Origin: Polytrichum commune
Lineage: Eukaryota > Streptophyta > Polytrichopsida > Polytrichales > Polytrichaceae
Direction of reading: 5' to 3'
Assembly: GCA_950295325.1 (NCBI GenBank)
Contig: OX485803.1
Location: 39,819,554 to 39,883,553, forward strand
Length of the DNA: 64,000 bases
The notes beneath the pieces were generated by a model, which worked only from the letters and a program-made list of their open reading frames with translations, was not told where the DNA came from and made no database searches. Below are positions 11,541 through 22,429 of the stretch, one piece after another (position 1 is the first letter of the stretch; every line of letters begins with the position of its first letter). A program made the position numbers and the translations under genes.

Positions 11541-12360
11541 AATAGAATGTCTACCATGACTTGCACGCTGTACTTATATATATCGTGACAGCGTTACCCA
11601 TCACTTTTAGACTCAAGGGCGGTTGTTTCCATATTGAAAATATTAGTAAAGCTTTCGTTCAGAGTTCATCCATCATGTAGATCATGTCATTGTCTTTGGC
11701 AGCCCATTTGTAATATATAGATGGCCCACAATGTTCAAAATCCTCTCTCATATTTTCCTCTTAGTGCAAGTCCTCATTCCCCTCATCATGGCTCATATTC
11801 ATGCTAAAGCAGAGTTGGGGATGGTTGTCCTCTATGCACATGGAGTGAGAGTCCCACTTACCTTTCGGATGGAAGAGGACGGACTAGCTTACGTGATGTC
11901 ACAACGTCTGAGTCTTCGGTTTGGCTTCAGAGAGGACATTATTAGTGTTAAATAGAATGTCTACCATGACTTGCACGCTGTACTTATATATATCGTGACA
12001 GCGTTACCCATCACTTTTAGACTCAAGGGCGGTTGTTTCCATATTGAAAATATTAGTAAAGCTTTCGTTCAAAGTTCATCCATCATGTAGATCATGTCAT
12101 TGTCTTTGGCAGCCCATTTGTAATATATAGATGGCCCACAATGTTCAAAATCCTCTCTCATATTTTCCTCTTAGTGCAAGTCCTCATTCCCCTCATCATG
12201 GCTCATATTCATGCTAAAGCAGAGTTGGGGATGGTTGTCCTCTATGCACATGGAGTGAGAGTCCCACTTACCTTTCGGATGGAAGAGGACGGACTAGCTT
12301 ACGTGACGTCACAACGTCTGAGTCTTCGGTTTGGCTTCAGAGAGGACATTATTAGTGTTA
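11541..12360. repeat. Tandem duplication, 2 x 410 bp, nearly identical
   Basis: Units 11541-11950 and 11951-12360 are the same length and differ at only a few positions (for example CAGAGTTC versus CAAAGTTC, and GTGATGTCAC versus GTGACGTCAC). They cover about 190 bp upstream of a small ORF plus its first 73 codons. The first copy of the ORF is therefore cut off at the junction, while the second copy reads on. The near identity implies a recent event. Confidence 0.93.
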
Positions 12361-12593
12361 AGGAGGATATTTTTGATGATTTGACGTTAGAGCTTACACA
12401 CACGCTTGGTCGGTTATCGCAGCAAGATGAGAGCAATAATTTGTTTTGGAGTCTTTATCCAGGTAGTTACCGAGTGTATGGCCTCACTAATTCTCAGATG
12501 GCTGCATCTACTGAGATCCTCACTCCTCGTTGTTCCTCTACCTGCACCATTCAAACTCTTCTGCCACGTGATGTGAAGGTCAAGCTCTATTAG
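12141..12593 (+). CDS. Small ORF with signal-like N-terminus, unknown function
   Basis: A 150-aa ORF starts at a real ATG. Residues 1-25 are strongly hydrophobic (ILSHIFLLVQVLIPLIM), like a secretion signal or membrane anchor, with a plausible cleavage after an AHIHA-type end. The rest is a soluble mixed sequence with three cysteines near the C-terminus. I do not recognise a family. A truncated first copy (start 11731, 74 aa) lies 410 bp upstream because of the tandem duplication. A short TAGA microsatellite (about 12593-12612) follows the stop. It is inside transposon copy 1, so it may be captured host sequence or chance. Confidence 0.4.
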   Translation: MFKILSHIFLLVQVLIPLIMAHIHAKAELGMVVLYAHGVRVPLTFRMEEDGLAYVTSQRLSLRFGFREDIISVKEDIFDDLTLELTHTLGRLSQQDESNNLFWSLYPGSYRVYGLTNSQMAASTEILTPRCSSTCTIQTLLPRDVKVKLY

Positions 12594-12698
12594 TAGATAG
12601 ATAGATAGATAGAAACTCCGGTCCCTTTTAAGGGCTGCACTATTGGTACTAACTATGTATCGCTTTATAATTGCCAATCAATGGTTGTTCACTTGGTT

Positions 12699-13151
12699 TC
12701 ATTGATTGAATTTAATGCATTTTGGTTTGCCCCTTGCCATTTTGGTGTAACTACGAACCTCCGGCTCCACTACAGGACAAACTACATTCACGTCCATTTT
12801 CGGCACCACACTTGGCATTTGTCCTAGGTGGGAACGTTTCAACAATGGACCTCGTCCCCTCAACCCACTAAGTGTTTCCCGGGAATAAGTTCCCGGGGGG
12901 ATTTTTCCAACCTTCGAGTATGCATGAGGTGGCAAGGGCACCTCCACCTTCTCCTCAAAAACCAACGTGTCACTAATATCCTGTGTTAGTGAAGGGTCTC
13001 CTCTCGGAACTAATCGGACCTCGAGATCCCCCATCACTTCAAGCCCCTGGCTACAAACCTCCACCTGCTCTTCTTCCCCACCCTCCACATATGGTTGAAA
13101 CGGGCTTACACAGTCACCAAGTGAAACAGCAACACCTCTGTCCTCATCCAT
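12699..13151 (-). CDS. Uncharacterised ORF near right end of transposon copy 1
   Basis: An open frame of about 150 codons begins at the first ATG near 13151; the frame is open to 13196 but without an ATG there. The sequence is rich in Val, Pro and Glu with no motif I recognise. No paralogue is seen elsewhere in the window. It could be a remnant exon of the transposon or a chance ORF. Confidence is low. Confidence 0.25.
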   Translation of the reverse strand: MDEDRGVAVSLGDCVSPFQPYVEGGEEEQVEVCSQGLEVMGDLEVRLVPRGDPSLTQDISDTLVFEEKVEVPLPPHAYSKVGKIPPGTYSRETLSGLRGRGPLLKRSHLGQMPSVVPKMDVNVVCPVVEPEVRSYTKMARGKPKCIKFNQ

Positions 13152-13608
13152 AACCCTAGCAGTAGATAGCCCAACCCTATAGTGATTAGGTAGCAAAAAA
13201 TCAATCGAAAAAAGAGAAAAAATCGACCATAGCCCAAGGTTATATATCCCTGAGAAAGGTGCTTGGCGCCCTTGAGAAACAACCTTCGAAGAAATAGATG
13301 ATACTCATCTTGTAGAAGACAACGAAAACATACCCGTTAAAAAAATTGTTTAAATCAACCAATATTACTGGAAAGTGAGAGCACGGTAATAGGCAAAAAA
13401 TAGGAATTTTTCAATCTTTAAACCCCTTGGGTCCACGGTTATAGGTCTCAAAAATTGGCCAAAAATAATAATATTCTTCGAATATTTCTGAAATATATTC
13501 CAAACTGCTAAATTTAGCCCAAATGTCTATATTTGGATTCTGGTCTCCATTTTTTGCTCTCCGCTCTCCGCCCATTGCTCGCATACAAGTCTCATCCCGG
13601 CCCACCCC

Positions 13609-13901
13609 TCTGTAATCCCCCTAGGAAACCCGTAGACCCTATTCCAAGTATCCGGAGTCCAATTTTCCGGATCCCTCCTCTTTGTTCCTAGCCACTGATT
13701 TCCTCTCTCGAATTGGAATTCTCGGAGGGTATCTTCTGCTCGGAGGTTCCAGGGTTTGGCGAGCAACCCCGCGCAGCCCATAACCTGGAGATCTTCCACG
13801 AGCTCTTGCAGCTCCCTATCCTCCCTCAGGATTGCAGGGATGAGGGCTTTGAGCGGAATCGGGATGGGTTCCCTCTGATCCTCTTCCCATGCTTCCGGCA
13901 T
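13609..13901 (-). pseudogene. Gag-like retroelement fossil, upstream part
   Basis: On the minus strand 'WNLRAEDTLREFQFE' and 'WTPDTWNRVYGFP' precede the point where the transposon at 6022-13597 entered. The rest of the same fossil lies at 4281-6021. It is separated from that part by the insertion and the duplicated CGGCCCACCCC. The copy is broken. Confidence 0.55.
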
Positions 13902-14440
13902 TTTCCTCTCCCTTCTAAATTTCCGGCTCGGCTACGGAAACTCTCTCTCTCTCCTCCGGATTCCCTCTCTTCCGTCTAATGGCTACAGAGTCCCGGCAAG
14001 CCAACTGCCGGTGACTGGAAAGGGCGGAGTCCCAGCAATCCAACTGTTGGCGGCTCGAAATGACGACAAACTCACCACTCGTTCTCTCAACACTTGCCTT
14101 TTGTGAACAGAGAAAAAAAGTGAGAAGGAGAAGGAAGGGACCCTTAAATATCCTTCCTCCCTTTTCCTTCCCCTGTTACCGTTTGGTTTAACGGAAAACG
14201 GTTGCCAACCGTTTTCCGGCGGTTTTTACCAACGGTTTTACTAACAGTTTTACCAACGGCTTTCTCTTCCCCCCCTACCTTCATCATAAGTCCGTTGTAA
14301 CTGTCTCTCCACTTCCGGGCCGTTAGGTGATCGTGGCATAACCGTTACTTGGTCCGGCCTAGCGGTCCGGACCATGATCAAACGGTCCCCCTAATCCAAT
14401 TTACCGGACCGGTAATCATACCTTTTTTTTCTTTTCATCG
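13902..14440 (-). other. Non-coding leader of the gag-like fossil; AACGGTTTT-rich
   Basis: No gene is visible. Read on the minus strand, repeated AACGGT/ACCGTT words (14180-14260) precede a TATA-like ATATTTAAG at about 14143-14151. They also precede purine-rich leader sequence ahead of the gag-like region. This fits a promoter/leader of the fossil, possibly part of its LTR, but I could not define LTR borders. Confidence 0.35.
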
Positions 14441-14937
14441 TGCGAGACGGATTTAGATTGCCCTATTTCCTAGTGCCCTAAATTTTAACCTTAGAGACCC
14501 TACAGTCTAACCTTGATAATGTCACCCTTGTTAATAGAACACCTTGATATTGTCACCTAAAAGTTTGAAACCGATTTTCATAGTGTAAAACTCCCTCGTT
14601 ATTATCCCTATCACCCTTGGTAATGTCACTATTTTTTTCCAAAATCCATAGTGTAAATGTGATAATACCAAGTATGGATGGATTGTATGTGATGGTTGGA
14701 TGGACAGATTGTAGTAGCCGAAAGGGTCATGCGCCGATCCTGTGATAAATGCAATGCTATTATTGGAACTTGATCGTGCACCAACCCTGAACGGTGTTGT
14801 CTATACACGGCACTCAAAGGTGTTGTCTTTTCACAGCGTTGTCAAGACTTCTCGGCCTCTATGCACCCCACCTTCCGTCACATGTGTTCAATTATGTGTC
14901 TTTTCATGGTGTTTTCACGGTGTTCACGCATGTGGGC

Positions 14938-15474
14938 CAGGGTTGTTTATTGTGTCGTGACGGAGGCTAATCTCGGCATAATGTTGTGCCGTTACGACAC
15001 GTATCCGTCACGACATTATGCCGGATGCTGTCTTTATCCTGACGGACTTGAATTTTACCGAATTCTGTGTGTAATTACATTACCCCATTTTGGACACGTA
15101 GGATGTAAGATGTCCACGTGTGATGACATATCAGCAAAGTAGAGGTAAAGTGGGGAAAAAATTACTAGCGCCCGTCCACCCCGTTCCCGACCCCGTCCGC
15201 CCCCCCGTCCGCCCCACACCCTCCTTAGTCATATTTTACTACTTTGATTTTAACAGAATGATAAACATAATGGCAAAATGGTTTACCTGGCGCTAGGCAT
15301 ATCCACGTCCACGTCGGCCTTTTCTGCCACATAGGACGCCACCTTGGCAAGAAGGTAAATATTTTACCCACCCTACTAGCTTCCCCTAGGTTGACCCTAC
15401 GTGGACCCTATTGTGTCGTGACGGAGGGGTCTGTCACGACACGACACGTCATGACGTCGGGATAGACAACCCTG
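14938..15474. mobile_element. hAT-like MITE inside P1
   Basis: The ends are CAGGGTTGTTTAT on the left and ATAGACAACCCTG on the right. They are flanked by a perfect 8-bp direct repeat ATGTGGGC (14930-14937 and 15475-15482). CAG-starting TIRs with an 8-bp TSD are the hallmark of hAT elements. GTCGTGACGG words recur near both ends as subterminal repeats. No coding capacity. Confidence 0.85.
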
Positions 15475-15663
15475 ATGTGGGCACAAGAAGAAGAAGAAGA
15501 AACCAAGGAATTTTGCTTCACGGAGCTAGAATTGGGGTTTCTGGAAGGTACTTACATTTGGGAAGTAGAGGGAGATCCCCAATTTTGTTTAGCAGAATAT
15601 GTAAACCAAGTTAGAGGGTTGTTTATCACTAGTTAGTTAGTTTGGGCGCCCATCTAATTCGTT

Positions 15664-16105
15664 TCCTAGTTTTGGAGATAACCTTCTCGGCTTTGTTTTT
15701 GGCAAGCCCATAGAAAAGCTTTGTCCTTTGGAGTACATAAACATGGAAGGTGAAGATGATTTTGAGGTGGAATATTCTACTGAGGAGCTTGTGTAATTAA
15801 TGCGAGATGGCGAACATGTTCTTGATTCCATGGAAGTATACCCATTGATTGTTGATAGCAGTGATGATGAGTCTAAAGTAATGAAGCTAAGTGATGCACA
15901 AAAATATGTTAAAGATGTTTTGAATTTTATGGCTAGCCAAGGTTCTCAGATTTTCAACACTCTGGAGTTGTTAGGAATGGAAAAAATCCATGACAAACTC
16001 ATTAGAATTGGTGTTGCACATTTAACATCAACAAAACAATGTGACATTAGAAGCTTCTTTGTCTCTAGTGAGAGGTCTTTATCTGATCTCAATGACACAT
16101 TATGA
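15664..16105 (+). pseudogene. pogo-type transposase C-terminal remnant (P1)
   Basis: It encodes 'AKLCPLEYINMEGEDDFEVE'-like sequence, then 'DGEHVLDSMEVYPLIVDSSD' and 'MEKIHDKLIRIGVAHL', nearly identical to the C-terminal 150 residues of the P2 transposase. An in-frame TAA lies at about 15797, ahead of the ATG at 15800. Only the acidic C-terminal tail downstream of the DDE domain survives, so it cannot be catalytic. Confidence 0.75.
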
Positions 16106-16910
16106 TGTGCTCTTGTTGTTATTCACAATTTTGAATTAGATTTTACATTCAAAAACATTGAAGTCTCGTATTTGTTATTTTCTTTTTTACATTGTAATTT
16201 TAATTTGATTTTCTACCTATTTTTTTGATAATATCACATTATGCACAAATCTTCAAAATGTGACATTATCAAATATGTCACACCTTGTTTATATCACTCT
16301 TTTTGGTGAAACGGATGGTGTGACATTATCAAGGTTAGATTGTATATCCTTTGCAAGCCGCTACTGTTACGGTTAGCCATTTTGGGTGCACACAAGAATC
16401 ATTCTACTCCCAATTTTGGCCATTCCCGGTTTTCTTTTTTTCTACCATTCGATCAACAACTTGCATGCATATGTACATTGTCTAAATTTGCGTTATTTAT
16501 GCCTGCGTACCAAAGTTTTTAGAAACTAACTTTTATAGTTCTAGCCTGTGATTGGATTTGATTATGCCTAGTGAACATGGGAGAATTTTGAGCCAACTTA
16601 GTTGCTATCCTCACCTCTTTATTCCCAACTAGTTATTCATTGAAATGCTTTGGATATACCTTGTATTCTTACTTAAAACATGAAGAAAAACATCAAAATA
16701 ACTACGGCCGACTCCACACTACCTATCTTTCTTTTAAATCCCTAAATCGAACAATCTTTCTTCATTGCCCTCTTGGTCCTACAACCTTCGTCTTCATCCA
16801 CACGTGCCTTTATCTGTTCAATGCCTTCATCCACACATATCTCCATCCACACATGCTTTCATCCGCACACACTTCATCCACATATGCCATCATTCGCACA
16901 CGCCACTGTA

Positions 16911-18308
16911 CACCCTAACCTTGATAATGTCACACCCTCCGTTTCACCAAAAAGTGTGATATAAACAAGGTGTGACGTACTTGATAATGTCACATTTTGT
17001 GCATAATGTGATATTATCAAAAAATATGTAGAAAATCAAAATATAATTACAATTTTTTTTAAAATAACAAATACGAGACTTCAATGTTTTTTAATGTAAA
17101 ATCTAATTCAAAATTGTGAATTACAACAAGAGCACATCATAATGTGTCATTGAGATCAGGTAAAGACCTCTCACTAGAGACAAAGAAGCTTCTAATGTCA
17201 CATTGTTTTGTTGATGTTAAATGTGCAACACCAATTCTAATGAGTTTGTCATGGATTTTTTCCATTTCTAACAACTCATAAGTGTTGAAAATTTGAGAAC
17301 CTTGACTAGCCATAAAATTCAAAACATGTTTAGCATATTTTTGTGCATCGCTTAGCTTCACTACTTTAGACTCATCATCACTGCTATCAACAATCAATGG
17401 GTCCACTTCCATGGAATCAAGAACATGTTCTCCATCTTGCACTAATTGCACAAACTCCTCAGTAGAAATTTCCACCTCAAAATCATCTTCACCTTCCATG
17501 TTTATGTACTCCAAAGGACAAAGCTTTTCTACAGGCTTGCCTTCAACATCCAAACCCAAATTTAATGCGACGATGAGTCTACCCAATTCCAAAGTTGCTT
17601 CCTCCATTTTGGACTTCATACGTTCATCAAGATTGTTTATATCTGCATTCCACTCTGCAGGCAATATGGCGGACTCTCTCCAACAATTTCTAATGGTTTG
17701 ATCATCTAATTCATGCCATGCCGCCACACATCATAGCAGAGCTTGAAATACATCAACATTCAATTTCCCCAAATCTTCATTTGAGTTGTTATCAATTTGT
17801 TGCAAAGTCCAGGCAACAAGCTTGCGCTTATAACACATTTTGAATGCTGCAATCACTCCTTGATCCAAAGGCTAAACAATTGAAGTCACATTTGGTGGAA
17901 GGAACAAGATAGTGATATGGGAGAGTACAAAAGCATTAAACCCAAACATTACTCGCAATATGTTTGAGCATTTGGTCTCCGAAATACGTACCAAATTTGA
18001 AATTACACAAGGCATCCCACAATGCCGAAAGCATTGAATGAGAGCTCATTCAATGACCCCCAATATGCTTTGCTTTAGCCCATGCTCACCCATGAACAAT
18101 AATATCGAACCCATGCCCACCCATACAATCCATCCATACTTGATATTATCACATTTATCGTACGGATTTTGAAAAAAAATAGTGACATTATCAAGGGTGA
18201 TAGGGATAATAACGAGGGAGTTTTACACTATGAAAATCGGTTTCAAACTTTTAGGTGACAATATCAAGGTGTTCTATTAACAAGGGTGACATTATCAAGG
18301 TTAGACTG
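16911..18308 (-). mobile_element. pogo/Tigger-type element P2 (TA target duplication)
   Basis: The left end is CACCCTAACCTTGATAATGT and the right end is ACATTATCAAGGTTAGACTG, each next to TA (16909-16910 and 18309-18310). It runs opposite to P1 and is 1.4 kb long, shorter than autonomous pogo relatives. It lacks the N-terminal CENP-B-type DNA-binding part and most of the DDE domain. Confidence 0.85.
17137..18030 (-). pseudogene. pogo/Tigger-type transposase, C-terminal half (P2)
   Basis: On the minus strand 'ITILFLPPNVTSIV', then 'PLDQGVIAAFKMCYKRKLVAW' and 'AAWHELDDQTIRNCWRESAIL' follow the order of the last part of DDE_1 (CENP-B/Jerky/Tigger) transposases: the LPPN-T-S block, the QP-DQG-I block and the NCW block. 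In-frame stops lie before PLDQG (TAG) and before CVAAWHELD (TGA), so the longest open part is 17137-17727. After that comes an acidic tail with 'DSSDDESKV'. It is dead. Confidence 0.85.
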
Positions 18309-18310
18309 TA

Positions 18311-19300
18311 CATAACATTGGAGGCCTACGTTGTAGATCAAATTACTTCAATTGGATGGAAAGTACATTCATTATCCCAATTAGTGAGGGTGGTACTAAT
18401 TCCCGAAGCACGCCCTATTTAGCCAAATCTCAAAGTTATGGTGGGCTGAATTTTTACTTAGTGACACTAAATTCATGAATAGATGCTCATCTACCATAGA
18501 TCTCAAGAAAATTAGTGTGTGCTCCAAGGTGTTTGTAGAATGATAAAAAAAATTCATATGGAAACACATGTTTGTTAATAAATACTGCCAAGTGTTGATA
18601 CTTTTAATGAATTGTACCAAGTGATGGTATTGTTAGTTTTATAATGCCAAGTGTTGATATTGTTAGGGAATAGTGTTGCTATGAATAGTATTTTTAGTGA
18701 ATAGTGTCAAGATAAACAATGCTTCCTAGATCTTTTGGTGGCACTCATTTCATATTGATAAGAAATTTGGTATCACCTACAGTAATTACCCAAACTCATT
18801 ATTAGCCCTTCCTCGCTAATTGGGATAATTAGTGATGTGTGCATTTTGAGAGACTTCTACAAAGTGAGATCTTCATTCCCATCCTACCACAACAATTATG
18901 AATCCAAAGTTAGAATACTAAATTTACTTTCAAAATGAGATGCAATCTATCTATCTATCTATCTATTGACAAACAAAACTGATTGTGTTGTATACAAACT
19001 CGACTTTCACACCCATTGTCAACCGATTCAAATCTGAAACAAAGTGATGAAGTGATGAAAGAAAATGTCCAAGTAATCAATTGGATAAATTAAAAAAACA
19101 AAAAGTGAGAAGAGGTTTAGGGTTTCTAAAATAGGAAATGTTGAAGTGGTTAGGGTTACAATTGTTGCTTTTGTTTTCCGCCACTCTTCCAACATCGACA
19201 TTTGTGTGCGCATTGCATAGTTGAGAACGTCGTGACAATTCTTGTGCATTGTGTAGCCTTGGTTCCATAGTATGTGAGGTGCAATTTGTAGAATTGTTTG
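18311..19300. other. Non-coding spacer with CTAT microsatellite
   Basis: This is AT-rich DNA without a gene. A (CTAT)n tract lies at about 18946-18965. A GCCAAGTGTTGATA phrase recurs at 18588 and 18641. No promoter, RNA gene or element border is identified here, except that the left end of the Tc1-like element probably lies between 18965 and 19300. Confidence 0.6.
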
Positions 19301-19307
19301 TAGTTGT

Positions 19308-20315
19308 ATGCCTCCGTTGTCTCAAGAACATAAGCACCAAGCTTTGGTGCAACTTAGAAGCGGTATTTCTACTTGCAAAATATTTGCTTTTGTGGGCATC
19401 AGCCAATCTTTTGTAGCGCATTTGAGGAAGGATGTAGGGGGTGAGATTGTGAGACAAAGAGGAGGGCTTCCGAAGTTTCTTGCAGACTGAAAGAAATAGT
19501 GTTGTGTCACTCTTGTTATTGAAGGCTGATTAGGAATTGCATATGCAACAACAAAACAACTTCGATATAAAACATGTAAATGTTGTCTGACATCATTGTG
19601 AGGCGTGCTTTGAGAGAGGCTAGATTGGGTGCACAAGTGCAACAAAGGAAACCATTTTTGAGTCGTAAACATGTTCTCGCATGCGTGAGGTTTGCTCAAA
19701 GGTATGAGAATTGGAGCATTGATGACTGGAAACACATGATTTTCAGTGATGAGACAAAGATAAATGGGTTTCATTCAGATGGTAGGTCATGGTGTTGGAT
19801 TGGAGATGGAGAACACATTGGACCTCAACATGTCCATTAGACTATGAAGCATGGTGGTGGGTTGGTGATGATTTGGGGATGCATGACGGATTTTGGGACG
19901 GGATCATGGTACAAAATTAAAGTTAGGATAGATAGGCATCTGTACAAATTTATTTTAGATTTTTTTGTTAGTCCACTATACATAACAATATGGTTCCAAG
20001 TAGGTTGGTCTTTCAACATGGTAATGATCCCAAGCACACGAGCAAGATAGTGCAAGAATGGTTGGCATCACAATCATTTCAACTCCTTCAATGGCATGCA
20101 CAATATCTAGTTTTGAATCCCTTTGAACACTATTGGGCACTTCTCAAACAACACTTGAACAAATTTACGACACCTCCAAGAGGTATCCAAGAATTGTGGG
20201 AGTGTGTGTATTAAGTGTATCCAAATTCAGAGAACATGATTGCATGGCGTTTTATGAAAGCATGCCACGAATAATTGACGTTGTGTTGAAAAGTAGGGGA
20301 TACTTCTACCCCTGA
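19308..20315 (+). pseudogene. Tc1-like (DD34E) transposase, decayed
   Basis: In three frames, in order, the stretch shows an HTH region 'ALVQLRSGISTCKIFAFVGI', then 'RRALREARLGAQVQQRKPFL'. These are followed by 'MIFSDETKINGFHSDGRSWC' (first catalytic D), 'TMKHGGGLVMIWGCM', 'FQHGNDPKHTSKIVQEWL' and 'VLNPFEHYWALLK' (last catalytic E). The spacing from the second catalytic position to E is 34 residues, as in Tc1. The second D is replaced by G (QHGND instead of QDND), and several frameshifts and stops are present. The SDETKIN-GSDGR-WCW signature is, from memory, most like fungal Tc1 transposases rather than plant mariner (DD39D). Candidate degenerate TIRs (ACAAACAAAACTGA near 18970 and an inverse near 20560) are weak. 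Confidence 0.8.
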
Positions 20316-22349
20316 AAAATAGGAGATTGTGACATACATTTCAAGTGTAGACAACTTGAGCAAAACTGAGTATTTGTATATAGGATCTCATTTTGCTTTA
20401 CGACATACTTTCTTACTATCAATGGAGTGTGAAATTTTCCATACATGTGCACATGTTTGTACAATATCATATCCAATTTCCAAATATGAAAAAGAGCATG
20501 TGAAATGTTCGTGGTTGTGAATTGAAGATGAGTCTGCTCAAAGTGTTCTCAATTTTGTTTATATATAATAATATAATATATATATATATAATGGTATCTT
20601 CTTAAAATAAACTCTCCATGGATTTCTCACATGTGGAGACATTAATGCAAAAACAAGTCCCTCAAGTTCAAAGTTCCACATTGATGTAATGCATGACGGG
20701 GCATAATATGGGCCACACTGTAGTGCATTGGAGTATAAATCACACTATAAATATGTACATTATATTTATCATAAACAATGTGGTCAATACATTTTCCCCT
20801 CTATATTTGTTACCTCTATAAGTGTTAAAATTTCATATATGTTAATAGTTTTTCTACTCCCTACTTGGGGAGACTACAAAGACGTCAAGTGTTAAGTGTT
20901 GCTTGAATGTCTACTCCCATTTATCTAATAATTTAATGTTATATAATATAATACCATAAAATATAACATATCTTATATAATTTCAAATAAAACACAAATT
21001 GAAAATGATGAAGTCCGGGTTATTGAATGCAAGTCCCTCACAAGTCTCATCAACATAGTTTGCCCTAGTTGCTTGAACCACAATGTAGCAGTGCTTGAAT
21101 TCTTGAGAATGTTGCTTGTGACTTGCATATTTGTAGCTCAAATTAAATACCATTAGAAACTTGTTGAAAATGTGATTCCAAAGGTAGTACTTTTTGTTGG
21201 AATTCAACATGTCATGAGTGAGATATGCTTGTCCAAAATTTGGCTTTCAAGTTTCATGTGGAAACTGCAAGTTTTGTCTCTGGGATTTTGAGGGTGTTGT
21301 TTAAATCTTTGGAAATTAACTTTGTCCATGTGGTTTACGTTCAATTTAACAACTATTTTTCAACCGAATCTAGGGGCAACAAAGATGGGAAAGACTTATA
21401 GTTTACAAACTCCAAATAGGATTCTACCATATTCCTTTACATGTTACCGACAAATCCTAAGCTTTGGTCATTATTCTCACCTTGGGAACATGAATAGTGA
21501 TTTTTTAATCCTTACATGACACAGGGTCTCAATATACGATCATATACACAATTTATACAAACTTCACCAAGTACTTATATCATATTTGATATATTTGTGT
21601 GTTTGAAATATTATTATGTGCATTGTGTTTTGTTACGGAGAAAAAATAACAATACTCATACTAGCCATTGTTGATCAAAATACAAAGTATGTAATTGCAT
21701 CCAAGGGCACCCAAGCTATGTATTTGAATATATATCCTCAATAACATCAAAGTGTTCAACTTGCTCAATCAATGGACTTGAAGCATAAGTTAATTTTAGA
21801 TAGGATAAACTAATAATAGAAGTGTGTAGCTCAAGTATGCTACATTTTCCCCTGGAGAGATCTAGTTTGGGCCCCTCACACGCTTAGGGTTAAAGGGGGA
21901 ATGTGTGAGCTCAAAGGTAGGAAAACCAAAAATGATGAATGACCACTATTGGTGCACTAAAATAGGGGTAGGATGATTATTTTGTGGATCCAAAATGCCT
22001 AATTATAAAAGTGGTGGCCTGAAAAGGATGTAGTGATAGGTGTGATGCAATGATTGGCTAGATAGGTGTTGTTTCACACCACTTGCGATCACTTTTGGGT
22101 GCCATTGAGTTAGCCGTTTTGTGCACATTCGTATGTAGATTATGATGGTTTGATGGTCAAATTGGGGGAGTCTTTTGTACAAGTAGGGGATGTGACTTAC
22201 TTTCCTCATTGGAAAAATGTAACTAATTTATTACATGAAAAACTTGCATTCGTCATGATTTCCTCTACTTCATCTTTTAGAAATAGTGCATAAATTCCAA
22301 GCCACTCATTCTAGTTGAGGTAACTTATTTTCACCATTTTCCGTATATA
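20316..22349. other. Non-coding AT-rich spacer
   Basis: No credible gene. There is an (AT)n microsatellite at about 20566-20590. CTCTATAAGTGTTAAAATTT at 20812 resembles the end of the small MITE at 22350 but has no partner end. The remainder shows nothing I can name. Confidence 0.55.
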
Positions 22350-22429
22350 ATTTTCCCTTTATAAGTGTTAACAATCCTAATTTGGGAACAATATAAACCC
22401 CCAAATAGAAATGTTAAACACTTACAGAA
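22350..22429. mobile_element. ~80-bp palindromic mini-MITE (copy 1)
   Basis: CCCTTTATAAGTGTTAACAA at the left and GTTAAACACTTACAGAAGG at the right form imperfect inverted ends around AATATAAACCCCCAAATAG. The reverse complement of the whole unit recurs at 35085-35165. It abuts the foldback element directly. Confidence 0.65.

Larger units (their letters stand above)
6022..13597. mobile_element. Transposon copy 1 carrying an amino-methyltransferase-like gene
   Basis: The insertion is bounded by an 11-bp direct repeat CGGCCCACCCC (6011-6021 and 13598-13608), which splits the gag-like fossil. The ends are related inverted repeats: the left end starts AGGAATGCTACGATGTGAGC and continues GGTGAGCGGTGAGC. 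The right end, read inward, starts GGATGAGACTTGTATGCGAG and continues with GGAGAGC units. Both ends then share AT-rich sequence with CCGTGGA words for roughly 200 bp. The TSD length and long degenerate TIRs are compatible with Mutator-like elements, but no MURA-type transposase is present and the superfamily is not proven. Contents: short tandem repeats, the methyltransferase-like gene, a large satellite, a 410-bp duplication and two small ORFs. The same left end recurs at 38610. Confidence 0.7.
14503..16342 (+). mobile_element. pogo/Tigger-type element P1 (TA target duplication)
   Basis: The left end is CAGTCTAACCTTGATAATGT and the right end is its inverse (ATTATCAAGGTTAGATTG). Each is flanked by TA (14501-14502 and 16343-16344). 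The first ~190 bp match the inverted end of P2 (about 18120-18308), and the right ~220 bp match the other end of P2. The transposase is reduced to its C-terminal part (about 15664-16105). The middle, about 14700-15660, is foreign and contains a hAT-like MITE. Confidence 0.85.
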
